In this document: positions 17,301 through 25,799 of the stretch, in pieces
Layout of the letters: each line of letters starts with the position of its first letter
Position numbering within the stretch: the stretch's first letter is position 1
Assembly: GCA_964633845.1 (NCBI GenBank)
Contig: CAZWLA010000008.1
Span: 1 to 40,202, forward strand
Origin: JADHTT01 sp964633845
GTDB taxonomy: Bacteria; Campylobacterota; Campylobacteria; Campylobacterales; Arcobacteraceae
Length of the DNA: 40,202 bases
Reading direction: 5' to 3'
Notes under the pieces: model-generated
Told to the model about the DNA's origin: nothing
Seen by the model: the letters and a program-made list of their open reading frames with translations, nothing else
Databases searched by the model: none
Position numbers and translations under genes: made by a program

Positions 17301-19457
17301 TTAGTAGAAAATGAGATACCTACAATCAGAAATGTATTAAGTAATGTGGATAATTTAGCAACTTTACTACCACTTCTAAGTAGTTTGGCTTCTATTACAA
17401 ATAGTGTGAGTGATATAGTAAGAGTAGAAGATATGCTACCTGAAATCACTAGGATTGTTAGTGGTTGGAGTAGCATATCACATCTGCATGACAATTTATC
17501 AATCATATCTGACCTATATGCAAGAACAGGTGATATTAACAATGTTGGTAACACAAACCTAAATGAGATCAATAATATCAAAAATGACTGGGATGCTATT
17601 TTACATACATTTGAAAATATTGGAAGTATTACAGCTATAGCTTCTAAAGCTGCTGATGTTCGTTCTGTAGGTGATTCACTTAGACAAGAGATTTCAAATA
17701 TTAAAAGTATGTGGTCTAGCGTGGAATTAGTTCATGCAAATTTAGAAGAAATCAGTAGGGTGTATGATTCAAGAGCAAGTATAGCTAGTGTTAGTGATGA
17801 TATATCTGATATTCGTACTGTAGGGGAGCAGATGTCTAAGGTTGTAGATATTGCTTCTGGTTTAACACAGCTAAATACTGTATTGACAAATTCGGCTTTA
17901 ATTTCAAATGTAGCAGCTATAACTAATCCAATCAATCTTGTAGGCTCTGCAATGGGTGACATACTAGCAGTAGTTGATCAAAAAGAAACAATAGTAGCTG
18001 CTGGAGATATTGCTAGTGAAATTTTAGCAGTATCACAAGTGGCTAATGCTTCAAATGATGTTGTGAGAAATATGCCTGATATTAAAATTTTACTAGATGA
18101 TGCAGATAGTGTTAGAGCAGCAGCACAGTTAAGACCTTTTATAGATGAAGTGACAACTATTGTTGATGATCTAGGACAGATTACAAATCAATTTAGTGCT
18201 ATGGAAGCAGTTATTCCACACGCAGATAATATACGACAAGTAGCTTCAATGAGCCTAGATATCAAAGAAGTTGGAGCTATATATGATCAAATCAAAGCTG
18301 TAGCACAAGAGTTTGATGAGATTACACATATTAGCGATAACTATTCTGTATATAAAACAGCTGGTGATCTAGCAGATGAGATAGATAATATTAATAGTGT
18401 TTTACCACAATTAAAAGCTATCTATGAAGAGAGAGGTGTTATTGAGAGTTTAGTTACAAAAACAGCTGCTATTATTGATCTTGGTGTACATATAGATGCT
18501 GTAATGGAAGTTGAGAAAAATTTAGATGCGATTAGAGCTGTATCACTAGAAAGAGGTAATATAGAGCTAGTGTATGAAAAGATGGCTCAAATCCAAAATG
18601 TTGCTGATGTTCAATCAGATATATTAAAAGTGGATAATTCACTACCAAATATAACAGCAGTATCAAACTTTATGGAAGATATTTTAAATGTTAATGAGAA
18701 CTGGACAGCAGTTAAAACTCTTGGGCAAGGGTATCAGTCACTATCTTATTTAGATAACAGTATAGATGAGATTTTAAATATAGTTTCCCATTGGGAGAGT
18801 GTGGCACAAGTATATGAGAATTGGACTATTGTAAGTGATGTTGGTGCTGCTTATCAACTACTTGGATATGTAGATGACAAAATAAGTGCAATCACTAGGA
18901 TTGTGGATAATTTAGAAGATATTAAAACTGTAGATCTTAACAAGGCTACAATCAATAGTATAGTAGCAAATAAAAACAATATAAGTACAGTTGATACTAG
19001 TATAGCTAATGTAAATAATATTGTGGAGAGTTTAGAGAATATAAAGATTGTAAATGATCACAATATTGCTATATCAAATGTAGCGAATATACAAAATGAC
19101 ATAAGCATTACAAGATCTCTAACAAATGAGATGCATGAGATTGCCACTAAGAAAGATGATATTTTAACAATAGACAATATGAAAACTCAAATACATAATG
19201 TAGCTGGGATGACAGATGACATAAATGAATTAACGGGTAATTTAGATGATATTGAATCTATCATTGCTATGAAAAATAGAATTGATAATCTTAATGACTT
19301 TGTGTATTTCACTAAAACATTAGCAAGTATGAAAACTGAGATGAAAGATGCTATGGAGGGTCTAGGATATGTAAATATGGCTGATATGGGTGACATAAAT
19401 ACAATGATTTCTGCTTTCCAGACAGCATTAGATAGTGCGACACAAGGAGAAGTATAA
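14304..19457 (+). CDS. Giant repetitive fibre-like protein (1717 aa)
   Basis: I chose ATG 14304 because AGGAG lies 5 bases upstream; a TTG 21 bases earlier is less likely. After a unique N-terminus (about 1-90), nearly the entire protein consists of degenerate short repeats with Ile/Val/Leu at spacings of 3 and 4 and Asn/Asp/Ser between them. Many match the pattern DIxxVxxxLxxIxxV. A longer period of 40 residues is visible in places: NLSNNKQHIEVV / NLSQNHNNIEVV, and ENWTAVKTL / ENWTIVSDV. Similar Asn/Asp/Val repeats occur in tail fibres of other podoviruses. A very long trimeric or superhelical fibre shaft is likely. The C-terminus (about 1670-1717) is a short non-repeat tail. No catalytic domain is seen. 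Confidence 0.7.
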   Translation: MKFTEIVKYIVYKKYPEIIGLVEDDKNSTDYVQIDEKTLLMYNDFTSAYSEFVSKLEVAKKLDLNYKVDELTGDIISIEEDVGEEIQLSLKKISDTNEIIDVLEDIKHKIGSIESITHIKQQIDFIGEELGDFYKISEIAGIMDKVQSVTTNAQEINGVIREISSIKTAVDNINNIKDVSDTISDIINVHNHLDMIENLKTELDDVDMTSLNSEIIVRVSGMTDTIENVYKNMNQITSVASIIDSNQLLTVEDALDAIHMINTNESEINKVLTLPVSDVFAMIDQIKAVASATGRINELIASKQSIIDVNNLHNEIAAVHSQLSKIDDLLNSRESIWYAVEHKQDLEDLNAQLDGIKNVHAALDDIQNLSNNKQHIEVVTNDLEDIDSIHANIVKVQTLSQHMDDVQNLSQNHNNIEVVSNDLEDINNIYEMQDMALLISQISDDIVNLSSVSEDINTVSSDLDDINKIFTNSSQTTAVSKIVSNIKLLSLNINSISNVSVNMESISGIFDQMAKIAAVGSIMHDVESLAANMDEIKNVATSKGTILDVESIKSNISSISAIIEDVQLIGSSVAEFKAVIANESILQDINAIKLQIVAVSNVIEDVQSIASNLGIIDDVLASTDDVASIHSILPTLEAIVSNINDINTVNSMLPTIVSIVESTDKLGVVGSSISELSSLVENADKLQSLADRSELIDTVAQMKETILFVSGFLTDIQSVSNAMASINNIYQHQDQINTISQMEDSIVEVSDLIISGAVANIDTNMPKIETIAKKQDEIADIVNLSSSLEKTHDLSDGIVWVNSNLQKIEAVAAEQSTITQLVDNLDNIASVALKQQDIKTVYDIRTEITNLLNDSQKLKDLLLILDDLVQIDSRKADITAVENILAEIQNVVNNASNLASLLEISDRISNITNNIGAIIEVDDNISEIQNVLNNTNDISALIPMLDEIITISDNQTNINAVDSLLSEIRNIVENTDEIDVLINIIGNISEINASLPDIRLVENEIPTIRNVLSNVDNLATLLPLLSSLASITNSVSDIVRVEDMLPEITRIVSGWSSISHLHDNLSIISDLYARTGDINNVGNTNLNEINNIKNDWDAILHTFENIGSITAIASKAADVRSVGDSLRQEISNIKSMWSSVELVHANLEEISRVYDSRASIASVSDDISDIRTVGEQMSKVVDIASGLTQLNTVLTNSALISNVAAITNPINLVGSAMGDILAVVDQKETIVAAGDIASEILAVSQVANASNDVVRNMPDIKILLDDADSVRAAAQLRPFIDEVTTIVDDLGQITNQFSAMEAVIPHADNIRQVASMSLDIKEVGAIYDQIKAVAQEFDEITHISDNYSVYKTAGDLADEIDNINSVLPQLKAIYEERGVIESLVTKTAAIIDLGVHIDAVMEVEKNLDAIRAVSLERGNIELVYEKMAQIQNVADVQSDILKVDNSLPNITAVSNFMEDILNVNENWTAVKTLGQGYQSLSYLDNSIDEILNIVSHWESVAQVYENWTIVSDVGAAYQLLGYVDDKISAITRIVDNLEDIKTVDLNKATINSIVANKNNISTVDTSIANVNNIVESLENIKIVNDHNIAISNVANIQNDISITRSLTNEMHEIATKKDDILTIDNMKTQIHNVAGMTDDINELTGNLDDIESIIAMKNRIDNLNDFVYFTKTLASMKTEMKDAMEGLGYVNMADMGDINTMISAFQTALDSATQGEV

Positions 19458-19795
19458 TGGAATTATTTGGAAAAATATTTGGAAGTGAAAAGGCAATAGA
19501 TACTGGTCTAGATATGCTAGATAATGTTTTTTATACAGATCAAGAAAAGGTTAAAAGTCACCAAGAGTTTTTAAAACTATATGAGCCATACAAATTAGCT
19601 CAAAGGATGATAGCTTTTGTAATGGTAGGACTTTTTGGGTTTTCATTTTTAGTAGTATTTACAATGAGTGTATTTGGGTTTGATTACAAAAGTCCTATGG
19701 AAGTAATAAATGCTTTTGGTATTGGATATTTAACTGGGCTTGTATTTACATTTTATTATGCTGGATCAGTACTAGGAAAAGGAAAAGGTAAATAA
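19457..19795 (+). CDS. Phage holin, 3TM-family type
   Basis: A 112-aa membrane protein at the head of the lysis genes. Two strong membrane segments are visible (about 50-73, RMIAFVMVGLFGFSFLVVF, and about 86-107, FGIGYLTGLVFTFYYAGSVL). An amphipathic N-terminal part precedes them and the tail is GKGKGK. Length and layout resemble the '3TM holin' family of phages and gene-transfer agents. It would form the inner-membrane lesion that releases the lysozyme. AAGGAG upstream; TAATG coupling to the fibre gene. Confidence 0.7.
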   Translation: MELFGKIFGSEKAIDTGLDMLDNVFYTDQEKVKSHQEFLKLYEPYKLAQRMIAFVMVGLFGFSFLVVFTMSVFGFDYKSPMEVINAFGIGYLTGLVFTFYYAGSVLGKGKGK

Positions 19796-20301
19796 TGGAC
19801 AACATAGAAAATAGAGTACAAAGACTAGAAGATAGTATATCTGGGATGTCAAAAGTACTTGACAAGATGGGAATGTTGCTAGAAAACCAACAAAAAGAAT
19901 CTGAGCGACACCATAAAAAAATGGAAGAAATAATGTCGTCTCAACAAAACTTTAATAAATTTATAGAGATGACAAACTACAAAATTGAAGAGATGAAAAA
20001 CAATACTGGCTGTCAAAAAGATATGAAAATGCTTAGAGAGAAAGTAGATGACAATGCTAGTAAAATAAAAACTCTAAAAGATTATTATGCTAAGTCAACT
20101 AATGAGGGTTGTAGTGCTTTAAAATTAGCAATATCAGATGACAAACTTGATAAAGCGGATATGGTAAATGTGAAAAAAGAGATTAAGGGAATTAATGATA
20201 ATTTAAAATGGGTTACACGAGCTGTAATAGGTACAGTTATAAGTGGTATTTTAGGTGGATTTATTGGATTGTCTTTTTATATGATGAGAAGTACGGGGTA
20301 A
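19795..20301 (+). CDS. Coiled-coil protein with C-terminal membrane anchor, lysis-associated
   Basis: A 168-aa protein. Most of its length (about 4-135) is Lys/Glu/Met-rich coiled coil starting IENRVQRLEDSISGMSKVL. A single membrane segment lies near the C-terminus (about 142-165, VIGTVISGILGGFIGLSFYM). The layout is like XhlA-type lysis-accessory proteins, though that family is shorter. A spanin-like role is also possible. It overlaps the holin stop codon (TAATG). Topology prediction supports a tail-anchored protein with its coil in the cytoplasm. Confidence 0.6.
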   Translation: MDNIENRVQRLEDSISGMSKVLDKMGMLLENQQKESERHHKKMEEIMSSQQNFNKFIEMTNYKIEEMKNNTGCQKDMKMLREKVDDNASKIKTLKDYYAKSTNEGCSALKLAISDDKLDKADMVNVKKEIKGINDNLKWVTRAVIGTVISGILGGFIGLSFYMMRSTG

Positions 20302-20304
20302 ATT

Positions 20305-20490
20305 ATGAATAAAAATGAGATATTAGAAAGCTATGGAGTTAATGAAGATGCAAACTTATTTGATATTTGTAAAAAAGCATGTGTATGCCTAGGTAATGGT
20401 AAGCATAAAAAAGCAGATCAATTCATATATGAGATCATGGGTGCAGAAACTGGTGCAATAGCAACAATATTTTTCTTGGCAAAAAATTAA
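20305..20490 (+). CDS. Small hypothetical protein in the lysis cassette
   Basis: A 61-aa protein with GGGG upstream of the ATG. The middle has ICKKACVCLGNGKHKKADQF with three Cys residues, and the C-terminus is weakly hydrophobic (TGAIATIFFLAKN). No family recognised. Its position between the membrane genes and the lysozyme suggests a part in lysis, or just a small late protein. Confidence 0.55.
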   Translation: MNKNEILESYGVNEDANLFDICKKACVCLGNGKHKKADQFIYEIMGAETGAIATIFFLAKN

Positions 20491-20502
20491 AAGGATTAAA
20501 AT

Positions 20503-20790
20503 ATGAAAAATTTGGTTTATGGAGTATGGTTTTATATAAAGGCATTTTTTGTAGGTTTACCACAAAAAGATGATTCAAAATGTGTAGTTCCACAAGAAGA
20601 GAAAAAAGAAACTAAAAAGACCACTAGAAAGCATGGTCAAAAGCTTGATTGTAAAGTGATTATCTGGTGTAGAAATCAGTTTAGTAAAGGTGAGAGCATT
20701 AGAAGCTTGGCAGATAAGATGGGAGTTACAAACTCAACATTAAGTAGAGCTATTGCTGGTAAGACTTACAAAAAGTGCAAGGGGAAGTAG
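20503..20790 (+). CDS. HTH protein with hydrophobic N-terminus inside the lysis cassette
   Basis: A 95-aa protein. The N-terminus (about 3-20, NLVYGVWFYIKAFFVGLP) is hydrophobic and could be a membrane segment or signal anchor. A Lys/Glu-rich linker follows. Residues about 50-88 form a helix-turn-helix of the resolvase/Hin type (FSKGESIRSLADKMGVTNSTLSRAIAG). A DNA-binding domain amid holin and lysozyme genes is unusual. It could be a late regulator or an endolysin control protein. AAGGA upstream; its last base is the first base of the lysozyme GTG start. Confidence 0.6.
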   Translation: MKNLVYGVWFYIKAFFVGLPQKDDSKCVVPQEEKKETKKTTRKHGQKLDCKVIIWCRNQFSKGESIRSLADKMGVTNSTLSRAIAGKTYKKCKGK

Positions 20791-21185
20791 TGAAAAATAC
20801 TTTTGAATTTGTAAAAGAAGAAGAGGGATTTAGGTCTAAACCTTATTTTGACACTTTAGGCATTGGTACATTTGGTATTGGTTTTACATATATTACAGAA
20901 GATGAAGCTAATGTGATATTAAAGTATAGACTTGACGAGATAGAAGAAGCACTAGATTATAGGTACTTTTGGTTTGGTGCTTTAGCACCTAATAGAAAAA
21001 CTGTAATTATCTCTATGGTGTATCAGCTGGGTATGGCTGGTTTTGAACAGTTTAAGAAGATGAGGATTGCCCTTGAAGAAGAAGATTATGAAGAAGCAGC
21101 TAAACAAATGCTAAACAGTAAATGGGCTATTCAAACACCACAAAGAGCAAAGCGACAAGCTAATATGATGAGAGAGAACAAATGA
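20790..21185 (+). CDS. T4-type lysozyme (endolysin), GH24
   Basis: A muramidase that cleaves the glycan strands of peptidoglycan during lysis. Counting from the GTG at 20790 (131 aa), the catalytic triad is Glu12, Asp21 and Thr27, with the same spacing as Glu11-Asp20-Thr26 of T4 lysozyme (EEGFRSKPYFDTLGIGTFG). The C-terminal helix pair with WAIQTPQRAKRQANMM is also typical of the family. I prefer GTG 20790, which has AAGGGG just upstream, over the in-frame GTG at 20775. There is no signal peptide, so export depends on the holin. It is somewhat short for the family. Confidence 0.9.
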   Translation: MKNTFEFVKEEEGFRSKPYFDTLGIGTFGIGFTYITEDEANVILKYRLDEIEEALDYRYFWFGALAPNRKTVIISMVYQLGMAGFEQFKKMRIALEEEDYEEAAKQMLNSKWAIQTPQRAKRQANMMRENK

Positions 21186-21472
21186 ATTTTATTAAGAAAT
21201 ATAAAGAGATTATAGATGCTACAAATAGCACAGCACTTTACAAAGATACATTTAAACAATTTGAAAAATCTTTAGAAAATATGGATGCTACATCAATTGA
21301 AATTGCACAAGTTAGAGCTAATTTTCTAGCAGAGATTACAAATAATACAATTCAAAATGCTATGCAAACTGCACTTGCAGTTGTTGAAAAAGAATTAAAA
21401 ATAGATAAAGAGATTGATTTGCTTGATAAGCAAATAAAAACAGCTGGTCTATCAAGTGTATTAGGTGGATGA
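21182..21472 (+). CDS. Hypothetical helical protein
   Basis: A 96-aa protein that starts with an ATGA overlap with the lysozyme stop codon. It is helical throughout (about 8-90), with Ala-, Gln- and Lys-rich amphipathic segments. It resembles in size and style the later 192-aa protein, which also opens with a helix and has an ATxxIQTV-like stretch. No family recognised. It may be a late virion protein or chaperone for the fibre genes that follow. Confidence 0.5.
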   Translation: MNFIKKYKEIIDATNSTALYKDTFKQFEKSLENMDATSIEIAQVRANFLAEITNNTIQNAMQTALAVVEKELKIDKEIDLLDKQIKTAGLSSVLGG

Positions 21473-21473
21473 T

Positions 21474-21881
21474 ATGCAATCTATTACGCAAGATATAATC
21501 ATAGATACAAATTCTGTATTTGAATTAAGTGTACAGTTTCCAAATGAACTTAATATAGATTTAACACAATATCATGGCGAATTTGAACTATATAAAGCTA
21601 GTGAACTTCAAAATTCTGTATTAACAATTAGAAAAAAGAGTGATAGTGGAATAGTATCTATAGATGCAGCTAATAAAGAACTAAGACTAGAGATATATTC
21701 AGATGCTACAGCTGCCTTACCTACATTAAATAAAGATGATTCTTTATATATTGATGAGTTTCACTATAGATACCAACTATCATTAATAAAGGTTGAAGCA
21801 ACACAACAAGATGAATCTATACAGTACAGCTCAACAGCTACAAGAAAATTGATGCGAGGAAGAGCATCTATAAGAGACTAG
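21474..21881 (+). CDS. Beta-rich small structural protein, fibre-associated
   Basis: A 135-aa protein from ATG 21474, chosen because AGGTGG is 5 bases upstream (a GTG lies 9 bases earlier). Residues 10-110 alternate short strands (VFELSVQFPNELNIDLTQYH; SLYIDEFHYRYQLSLI). This resembles small immunoglobulin-like or fibre-head domains placed before fibre genes in other podoviruses. The C-terminus is basic. It lies 1 base from the next gene, so co-translation is likely. Function not established. Confidence 0.5.
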   Translation: MQSITQDIIIDTNSVFELSVQFPNELNIDLTQYHGEFELYKASELQNSVLTIRKKSDSGIVSIDAANKELRLEIYSDATAALPTLNKDDSLYIDEFHYRYQLSLIKVEATQQDESIQYSSTATRKLMRGRASIRD

Positions 21882-21882
21882 T

Positions 21883-22986
21883 GTGAAAGTTTTAATTCCA
21901 TCAATGGATAATAGTGTCATATTAGGTTTAGATGGAACTAAATATAGTGCTACAACGAATAATAAATATAAACTATCATTAAAATGTGATAAGTCAATAC
22001 AAGATTTTGATCTTAGTTTGTTTGCTTTAAAGAGTGACATACCAACAATGCCAGATGTATCAAACTTTGCTTTAAAGAGTGATATACCAACTGATTATGT
22101 TAAGTCATCTTCTTTAGTAAATGTTGCACTATTAAGTCATCTTAAACCATTTGTAAAAAGTTCTGATTTACCAGATTTTACTAGCTTTATTACTAGTGAA
22201 GAGTTGATTTCTGGTGTTGGTGAGTTTTTGGATGAGTATTCAAAGATAGAGCATACACATGAAGATAAAGCTGATAAAACCTTAGTAGATTCACTTATAA
22301 ATCAACTTATGGAACTAAAACTAGCTATGGTCGAATTTGATGATAGTATCAATGAATGGATTGATATTATCGTATCATCTGAAAATATGTTTAACACTTG
22401 GAATAGGTTTTCACATAGTGGATCTGCTCAACCAGCAAATACAAGTGAGATGCAAGACTGGGCTTATGATACAGTAAATGATGTAATAAGTTGTACTATT
22501 AATAGTAGTACATACATAGGATTTTATTCACCTGAATCTTTTGAGAACTATGCAATTTCTGCAAAGCTTACAAGTGCTAGTGCAGATAATGATCGTATGG
22601 GAATTGTGATTGCTGTAGCAATTGTAGATGGGAAAGAATATACACTAAGTGCAATTAGAAACAATGAAAGTTCTGATACATGGGGTATTTGGTACAACTA
22701 TTTACAAGATGATGCTTGGCAAGTGGTAAATGGAAATAGCTTAATAGCACAAGGTTCAAATTGGAGCAATTATCTTGATGGTACAAAAATAAAAGTAAAA
22801 AAGATTGATGGAAAAGTTGAAGCATATAGTACAGTAAATAATGGAAGTGAATATATAGCTAAACTTGAAGTGGATTTAAATAGTGATGATAGGCTAGTTA
22901 AGTTTATAGGAAATGGATATTTTGGATTTGCTTGTCAAAGTCAAGATAATACAACATTTAACGAGATTAAATTTTTAAAATTTTAA
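21883..22986 (+). CDS. Receptor-binding-like tail fibre with lectin-type C-terminal domain
   Basis: A 367-aa protein with a GTG start. The N-terminal third contains two copies of FALKSDIP (about 46-53 and 62-69), typical of fibre shafts; the DNA repeats too. Residues about 115-155 form a helix. The C-terminal 200 residues look like a concanavalin/LamG-type jelly roll, with beta strands (YIGFYSPESFENYAISAKL ... GIVIAVAIVDGKEYTLSAI) and the closing GYFGFACQSQDNTTFNEIKF. Such domains bind carbohydrates, so it may recognise host surface polysaccharide. It is the best candidate host-range protein in the window. Confidence 0.65.
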   Translation: MKVLIPSMDNSVILGLDGTKYSATTNNKYKLSLKCDKSIQDFDLSLFALKSDIPTMPDVSNFALKSDIPTDYVKSSSLVNVALLSHLKPFVKSSDLPDFTSFITSEELISGVGEFLDEYSKIEHTHEDKADKTLVDSLINQLMELKLAMVEFDDSINEWIDIIVSSENMFNTWNRFSHSGSAQPANTSEMQDWAYDTVNDVISCTINSSTYIGFYSPESFENYAISAKLTSASADNDRMGIVIAVAIVDGKEYTLSAIRNNESSDTWGIWYNYLQDDAWQVVNGNSLIAQGSNWSNYLDGTKIKVKKIDGKVEAYSTVNNGSEYIAKLEVDLNSDDRLVKFIGNGYFGFACQSQDNTTFNEIKFLKF

Positions 22987-22998
22987 TAAGGAAAAACA

Positions 22999-23577
22999 AT
23001 GAAACACTTAAATACGAAAGAGATTATAAGCGATATAAATCAGTTTTATACTGATGTGGTCTTTAAAACAGATTCACCAACTATGAAAACAGTTGAGATG
23101 CTACAAGCAAAGATTGATACTCTTGAAATTGCACCAGAACAAAAAGCTGGACTGTATGCTGATTTTATAAAAGATATGAGTAAAGGTCTAGCTACCCAAG
23201 TGATACAAACAGTATCCCAGATTCATGTAAAGGATGCAGAACTTGAAGAAACTATGCGATTAAATGATCAAAACATAAAAGAATCAGATAAGAAGCTAAG
23301 GATGCAGCAAGAAGAACTTGACAGCAAAAAAGCATTAAATGATCAGCAAATCCAAGAGTCAAAAACAAATCAAGATGTAAATACTGCTAAAAAGAAACAG
23401 TTTGATCTATATGGTAAAAAAGAAGCAATGACTAATGTAGGTCAAACAATTGGTATGATGCTAACAGCCGAAGTGTCACCACCGACTGGTATGGTATCAA
23501 TGCACAGAAAACTAGTAGAAGATGTATGTGAATATGATGTAAATACATTTAGCGACTATAGTAGTATTGATGCTTAA
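22999..23577 (+). CDS. Hypothetical coiled-coil virion protein
   Basis: A 192-aa protein with AAGGA upstream. Residues about 78-150 form a long Gln/Lys/Asp-rich coiled coil (KLRMQQEELDSKKALNDQQI). It is followed by a Gly/Met-rich stretch (NVGQTIGMMLTAEVSPPTGM) that is hydrophobic. The layout (helical, with a short hydrophobic patch) resembles internal virion proteins near fibre and ejection genes. No family recognised. Confidence 0.5.
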   Translation: MKHLNTKEIISDINQFYTDVVFKTDSPTMKTVEMLQAKIDTLEIAPEQKAGLYADFIKDMSKGLATQVIQTVSQIHVKDAELEETMRLNDQNIKESDKKLRMQQEELDSKKALNDQQIQESKTNQDVNTAKKKQFDLYGKKEAMTNVGQTIGMMLTAEVSPPTGMVSMHRKLVEDVCEYDVNTFSDYSSIDA

Positions 23578-23579
23578 TT

Positions 23580-24137
23580 ATGGCAATAGTATATATCAAT
23601 CAAGGTGAGATATATAAAACAGAAGAGTTAGGCGATACTGACTCTTTGTTTATGAGGTCACTTGATAAGTTTGGTAATAAAAGCTTTTACTATAGAGATA
23701 AAAGATTAGATCCTATTACAGATTTTGTAGGAGTTAAAAGATCACCAGACACTAAAGAAAAACGACAAAAATATTACAAGTCAACTCAAACAGCAAGATC
23801 CTTAGCTGGTATAAAAAGAACAAATCAAAGTGCTGCTAATATTAGAAATACAGTAGAGAGTGATTTGTTTGATATGACTTTAGCACTTGGATACTATAAA
23901 GGTGATGTAGAGTTTGAAGAGGTTTATTATCATCTTGAAAATCTAAACAAACTAGAACAAATATCACAAATTATAAATCTAGCAAATCCACTAAATCCTG
24001 AACTAATAAATGAAGCTATGAATAATAAGCAACAATGGCGATATGGGAATATTGGTGGTGTGGATATTATGGTTTGTTCTATAGTTTATAGCAATAAAGT
24101 TCCAACTATGTTTAAGGTGTATAATTTTGGTAATTAA
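23580..24137 (+). CDS. Hypothetical virion-region protein
   Basis: A 185-aa protein starting 2 bases after the previous stop, with no obvious ribosome-binding site, so coupled. It is basic in its middle (VKRSPDTKEKRQKYYKSTQT) with an aromatic-rich N-terminus (SFYYRDKRLDPI). The end overlaps the TTG start of the next gene by 11 bp. No family recognised. It could belong to the ejection or tail complex together with the next three genes. Confidence 0.5.
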   Translation: MAIVYINQGEIYKTEELGDTDSLFMRSLDKFGNKSFYYRDKRLDPITDFVGVKRSPDTKEKRQKYYKSTQTARSLAGIKRTNQSAANIRNTVESDLFDMTLALGYYKGDVEFEEVYYHLENLNKLEQISQIINLANPLNPELINEAMNNKQQWRYGNIGGVDIMVCSIVYSNKVPTMFKVYNFGN

Positions 24138-25476
24138 AAATGGTGATGTTTATGGTTCTTTTGTGGATTGTATCTTATTTGGATGTTGTGGTAAAGGTGG
24201 AGAAAAAAGGTGTAAAAAACGAGCCTTAAAAAAAATTCAAAAGAAGTTTTTTAAGCTATATGACAAGTGTCCTACTATGGATACATCAAAGCACAATAAT
24301 CAATCCCCAACTCTATGGGTATATGGTAATGATTGTGGAGATATTGCTGGAAACTTGAAATACCTAAACACAACATCTAGTAATTTTAATGGCTTAGATT
24401 GGGCTGCTTTTTATTTTAATATATCAAAAATAGATGGTAATACTTATGAGATGTATGATACAACAAAAGAGATGATGAGAGAAGCTGCACAAGAGCTAAA
24501 AGATAAATATGATGTGTGGGGTTTAAGATATGATTATGAACCTTATATAGCACAAGCTCAAGATGAATCCTCTGGTGATATGTATGACTATACAGCATAT
24601 AAACCAGCAAACTTTAGAAGATACCCTATAAATACTCTAGGTGAAGATATTGAGTTTGATAATACTGTTGATGCACAAGCTGTAAATGAACTTCTTAAAA
24701 GAGGATCTTCTATACATCACACTCAAAATGGATACTATGATATGGGTGAAGCCATAAGTCCATACTACTATAGTACATTATGTACTCAAACTTGGTGGCA
24801 AGATAGAATTAGTCTATCAAGTTTTTGTTACTATATTGGCATACAAAGAAGAACAATGGCAGTACCATCCAGAGGCAATCATCAAATAGATATGCTTAAT
24901 AATTTTTTTACTTCATGGGAATCATATGATAATGATTCTGGATATAGTACATATTGGCACTACCCAAAAGAGTTTATCAAATATTATCTAGGGGTTGATC
25001 ATGTAAAGTGTCAAAGTACTACACACTATTGGTCTTCATATTGTAGTATAAAAGGTATATTGAGTGAACAGCAAGTAAGGGATATGACACCTGAACAATT
25101 TTCACTACTAATAGCTGTAGCTGGAGATTATGCTGTACAACGACCTAAAAAGAGTTACTGGAAACAGGCACTTAGTATCGCATCATTTTTTGCTGGAGCA
25201 TTGACTATGAATCCATATTTGATGATGGCAACAACCATTGCAAAAAGTGCTTATGAATCGCACTTAGCAAATAAAGCACAAGATGCTGCACATGAACAAT
25301 GGGTGGAATCTAATAGTGCTGCTAATAATGTAAAGCAAAAAAATGTCTCTACAGTTGAAGATGACATGGCTGAACTAGATGAGATCAGATATGAACTAAC
25401 ACAACTTAATCGTGATATGAATGAGTGCAATGTAGGGCTTGAACTAAAAGAAATATATAAAAATCTTATGACATAA
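24127..25476 (+). CDS. Cys-rich minor virion protein with hydrophobic C-terminal segment
   Basis: A 449-aa protein. A TTG start at 24127 is used because AAGGTG lies about 8 bases upstream and no in-frame ATG is well placed. The N-terminus is Cys/Lys-rich (CCGKGGEKRCKKRALKKI, about 20-37). The middle is Tyr/Trp-rich. A membrane-like segment lies at about 345-370 (IASFFAGALTMNPYLMMATTI), followed by a helical tail. Lone hydrophobic segments in proteins just upstream of large polyvalent proteins are typical of podovirus ejection machinery. Function is inferred; no family recognised. Confidence 0.55.
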   Translation: MVIKNGDVYGSFVDCILFGCCGKGGEKRCKKRALKKIQKKFFKLYDKCPTMDTSKHNNQSPTLWVYGNDCGDIAGNLKYLNTTSSNFNGLDWAAFYFNISKIDGNTYEMYDTTKEMMREAAQELKDKYDVWGLRYDYEPYIAQAQDESSGDMYDYTAYKPANFRRYPINTLGEDIEFDNTVDAQAVNELLKRGSSIHHTQNGYYDMGEAISPYYYSTLCTQTWWQDRISLSSFCYYIGIQRRTMAVPSRGNHQIDMLNNFFTSWESYDNDSGYSTYWHYPKEFIKYYLGVDHVKCQSTTHYWSSYCSIKGILSEQQVRDMTPEQFSLLIAVAGDYAVQRPKKSYWKQALSIASFFAGALTMNPYLMMATTIAKSAYESHLANKAQDAAHEQWVESNSAANNVKQKNVSTVEDDMAELDEIRYELTQLNRDMNECNVGLELKEIYKNLMT

Positions 25477-25518
25477 TTTCTAAATACAATATGTCATTAT
25501 AAAAAAAAGGATAGAAAA

Positions 25519-25797
25519 ATGTGGGATTGGTTAAGTACAGCAGCAACTAGTGCTGGAAATTGGTTAGGTAAGGCTGATAATTTAAAAAACTTAGGTACTT
25601 TAGCAAGTGCTGGTGGTAGCATTTATAGTGGAATTAAGCAAAATAACATGGCTAATAAAATGTATGATATGGAAAAAACTGCATTTGATATTGGTGTAGC
25701 AAAAGATAAAGAAACTAAAGAGACTATGGATAGTGTTTGGTCTAACCAAAAGAAGAAAAAACCAAAAACTGCTTTTGATCTAAATAGTGGGGTGTAA
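25519..25797 (+). CDS. Small putative ejection (internal virion) protein
   Basis: A 92-aa protein with AAGGA upstream. It starts MWDWLSTAATSAGNWLGKAD and continues with a Gly/Ala-rich stretch (LGTLASAGGSIYSGI, about 28-42) and then charged helix. The combination of a tryptophan-rich start, a glycine-zipper-like stretch and a helical tail is seen in small internal virion proteins that help DNA cross the cell envelope. It is linked by short spacers to the next gene. The assignment is contextual. Confidence 0.5.
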   Translation: MWDWLSTAATSAGNWLGKADNLKNLGTLASAGGSIYSGIKQNNMANKMYDMEKTAFDIGVAKDKETKETMDSVWSNQKKKKPKTAFDLNSGV

Positions 25798-25799
25798 TT

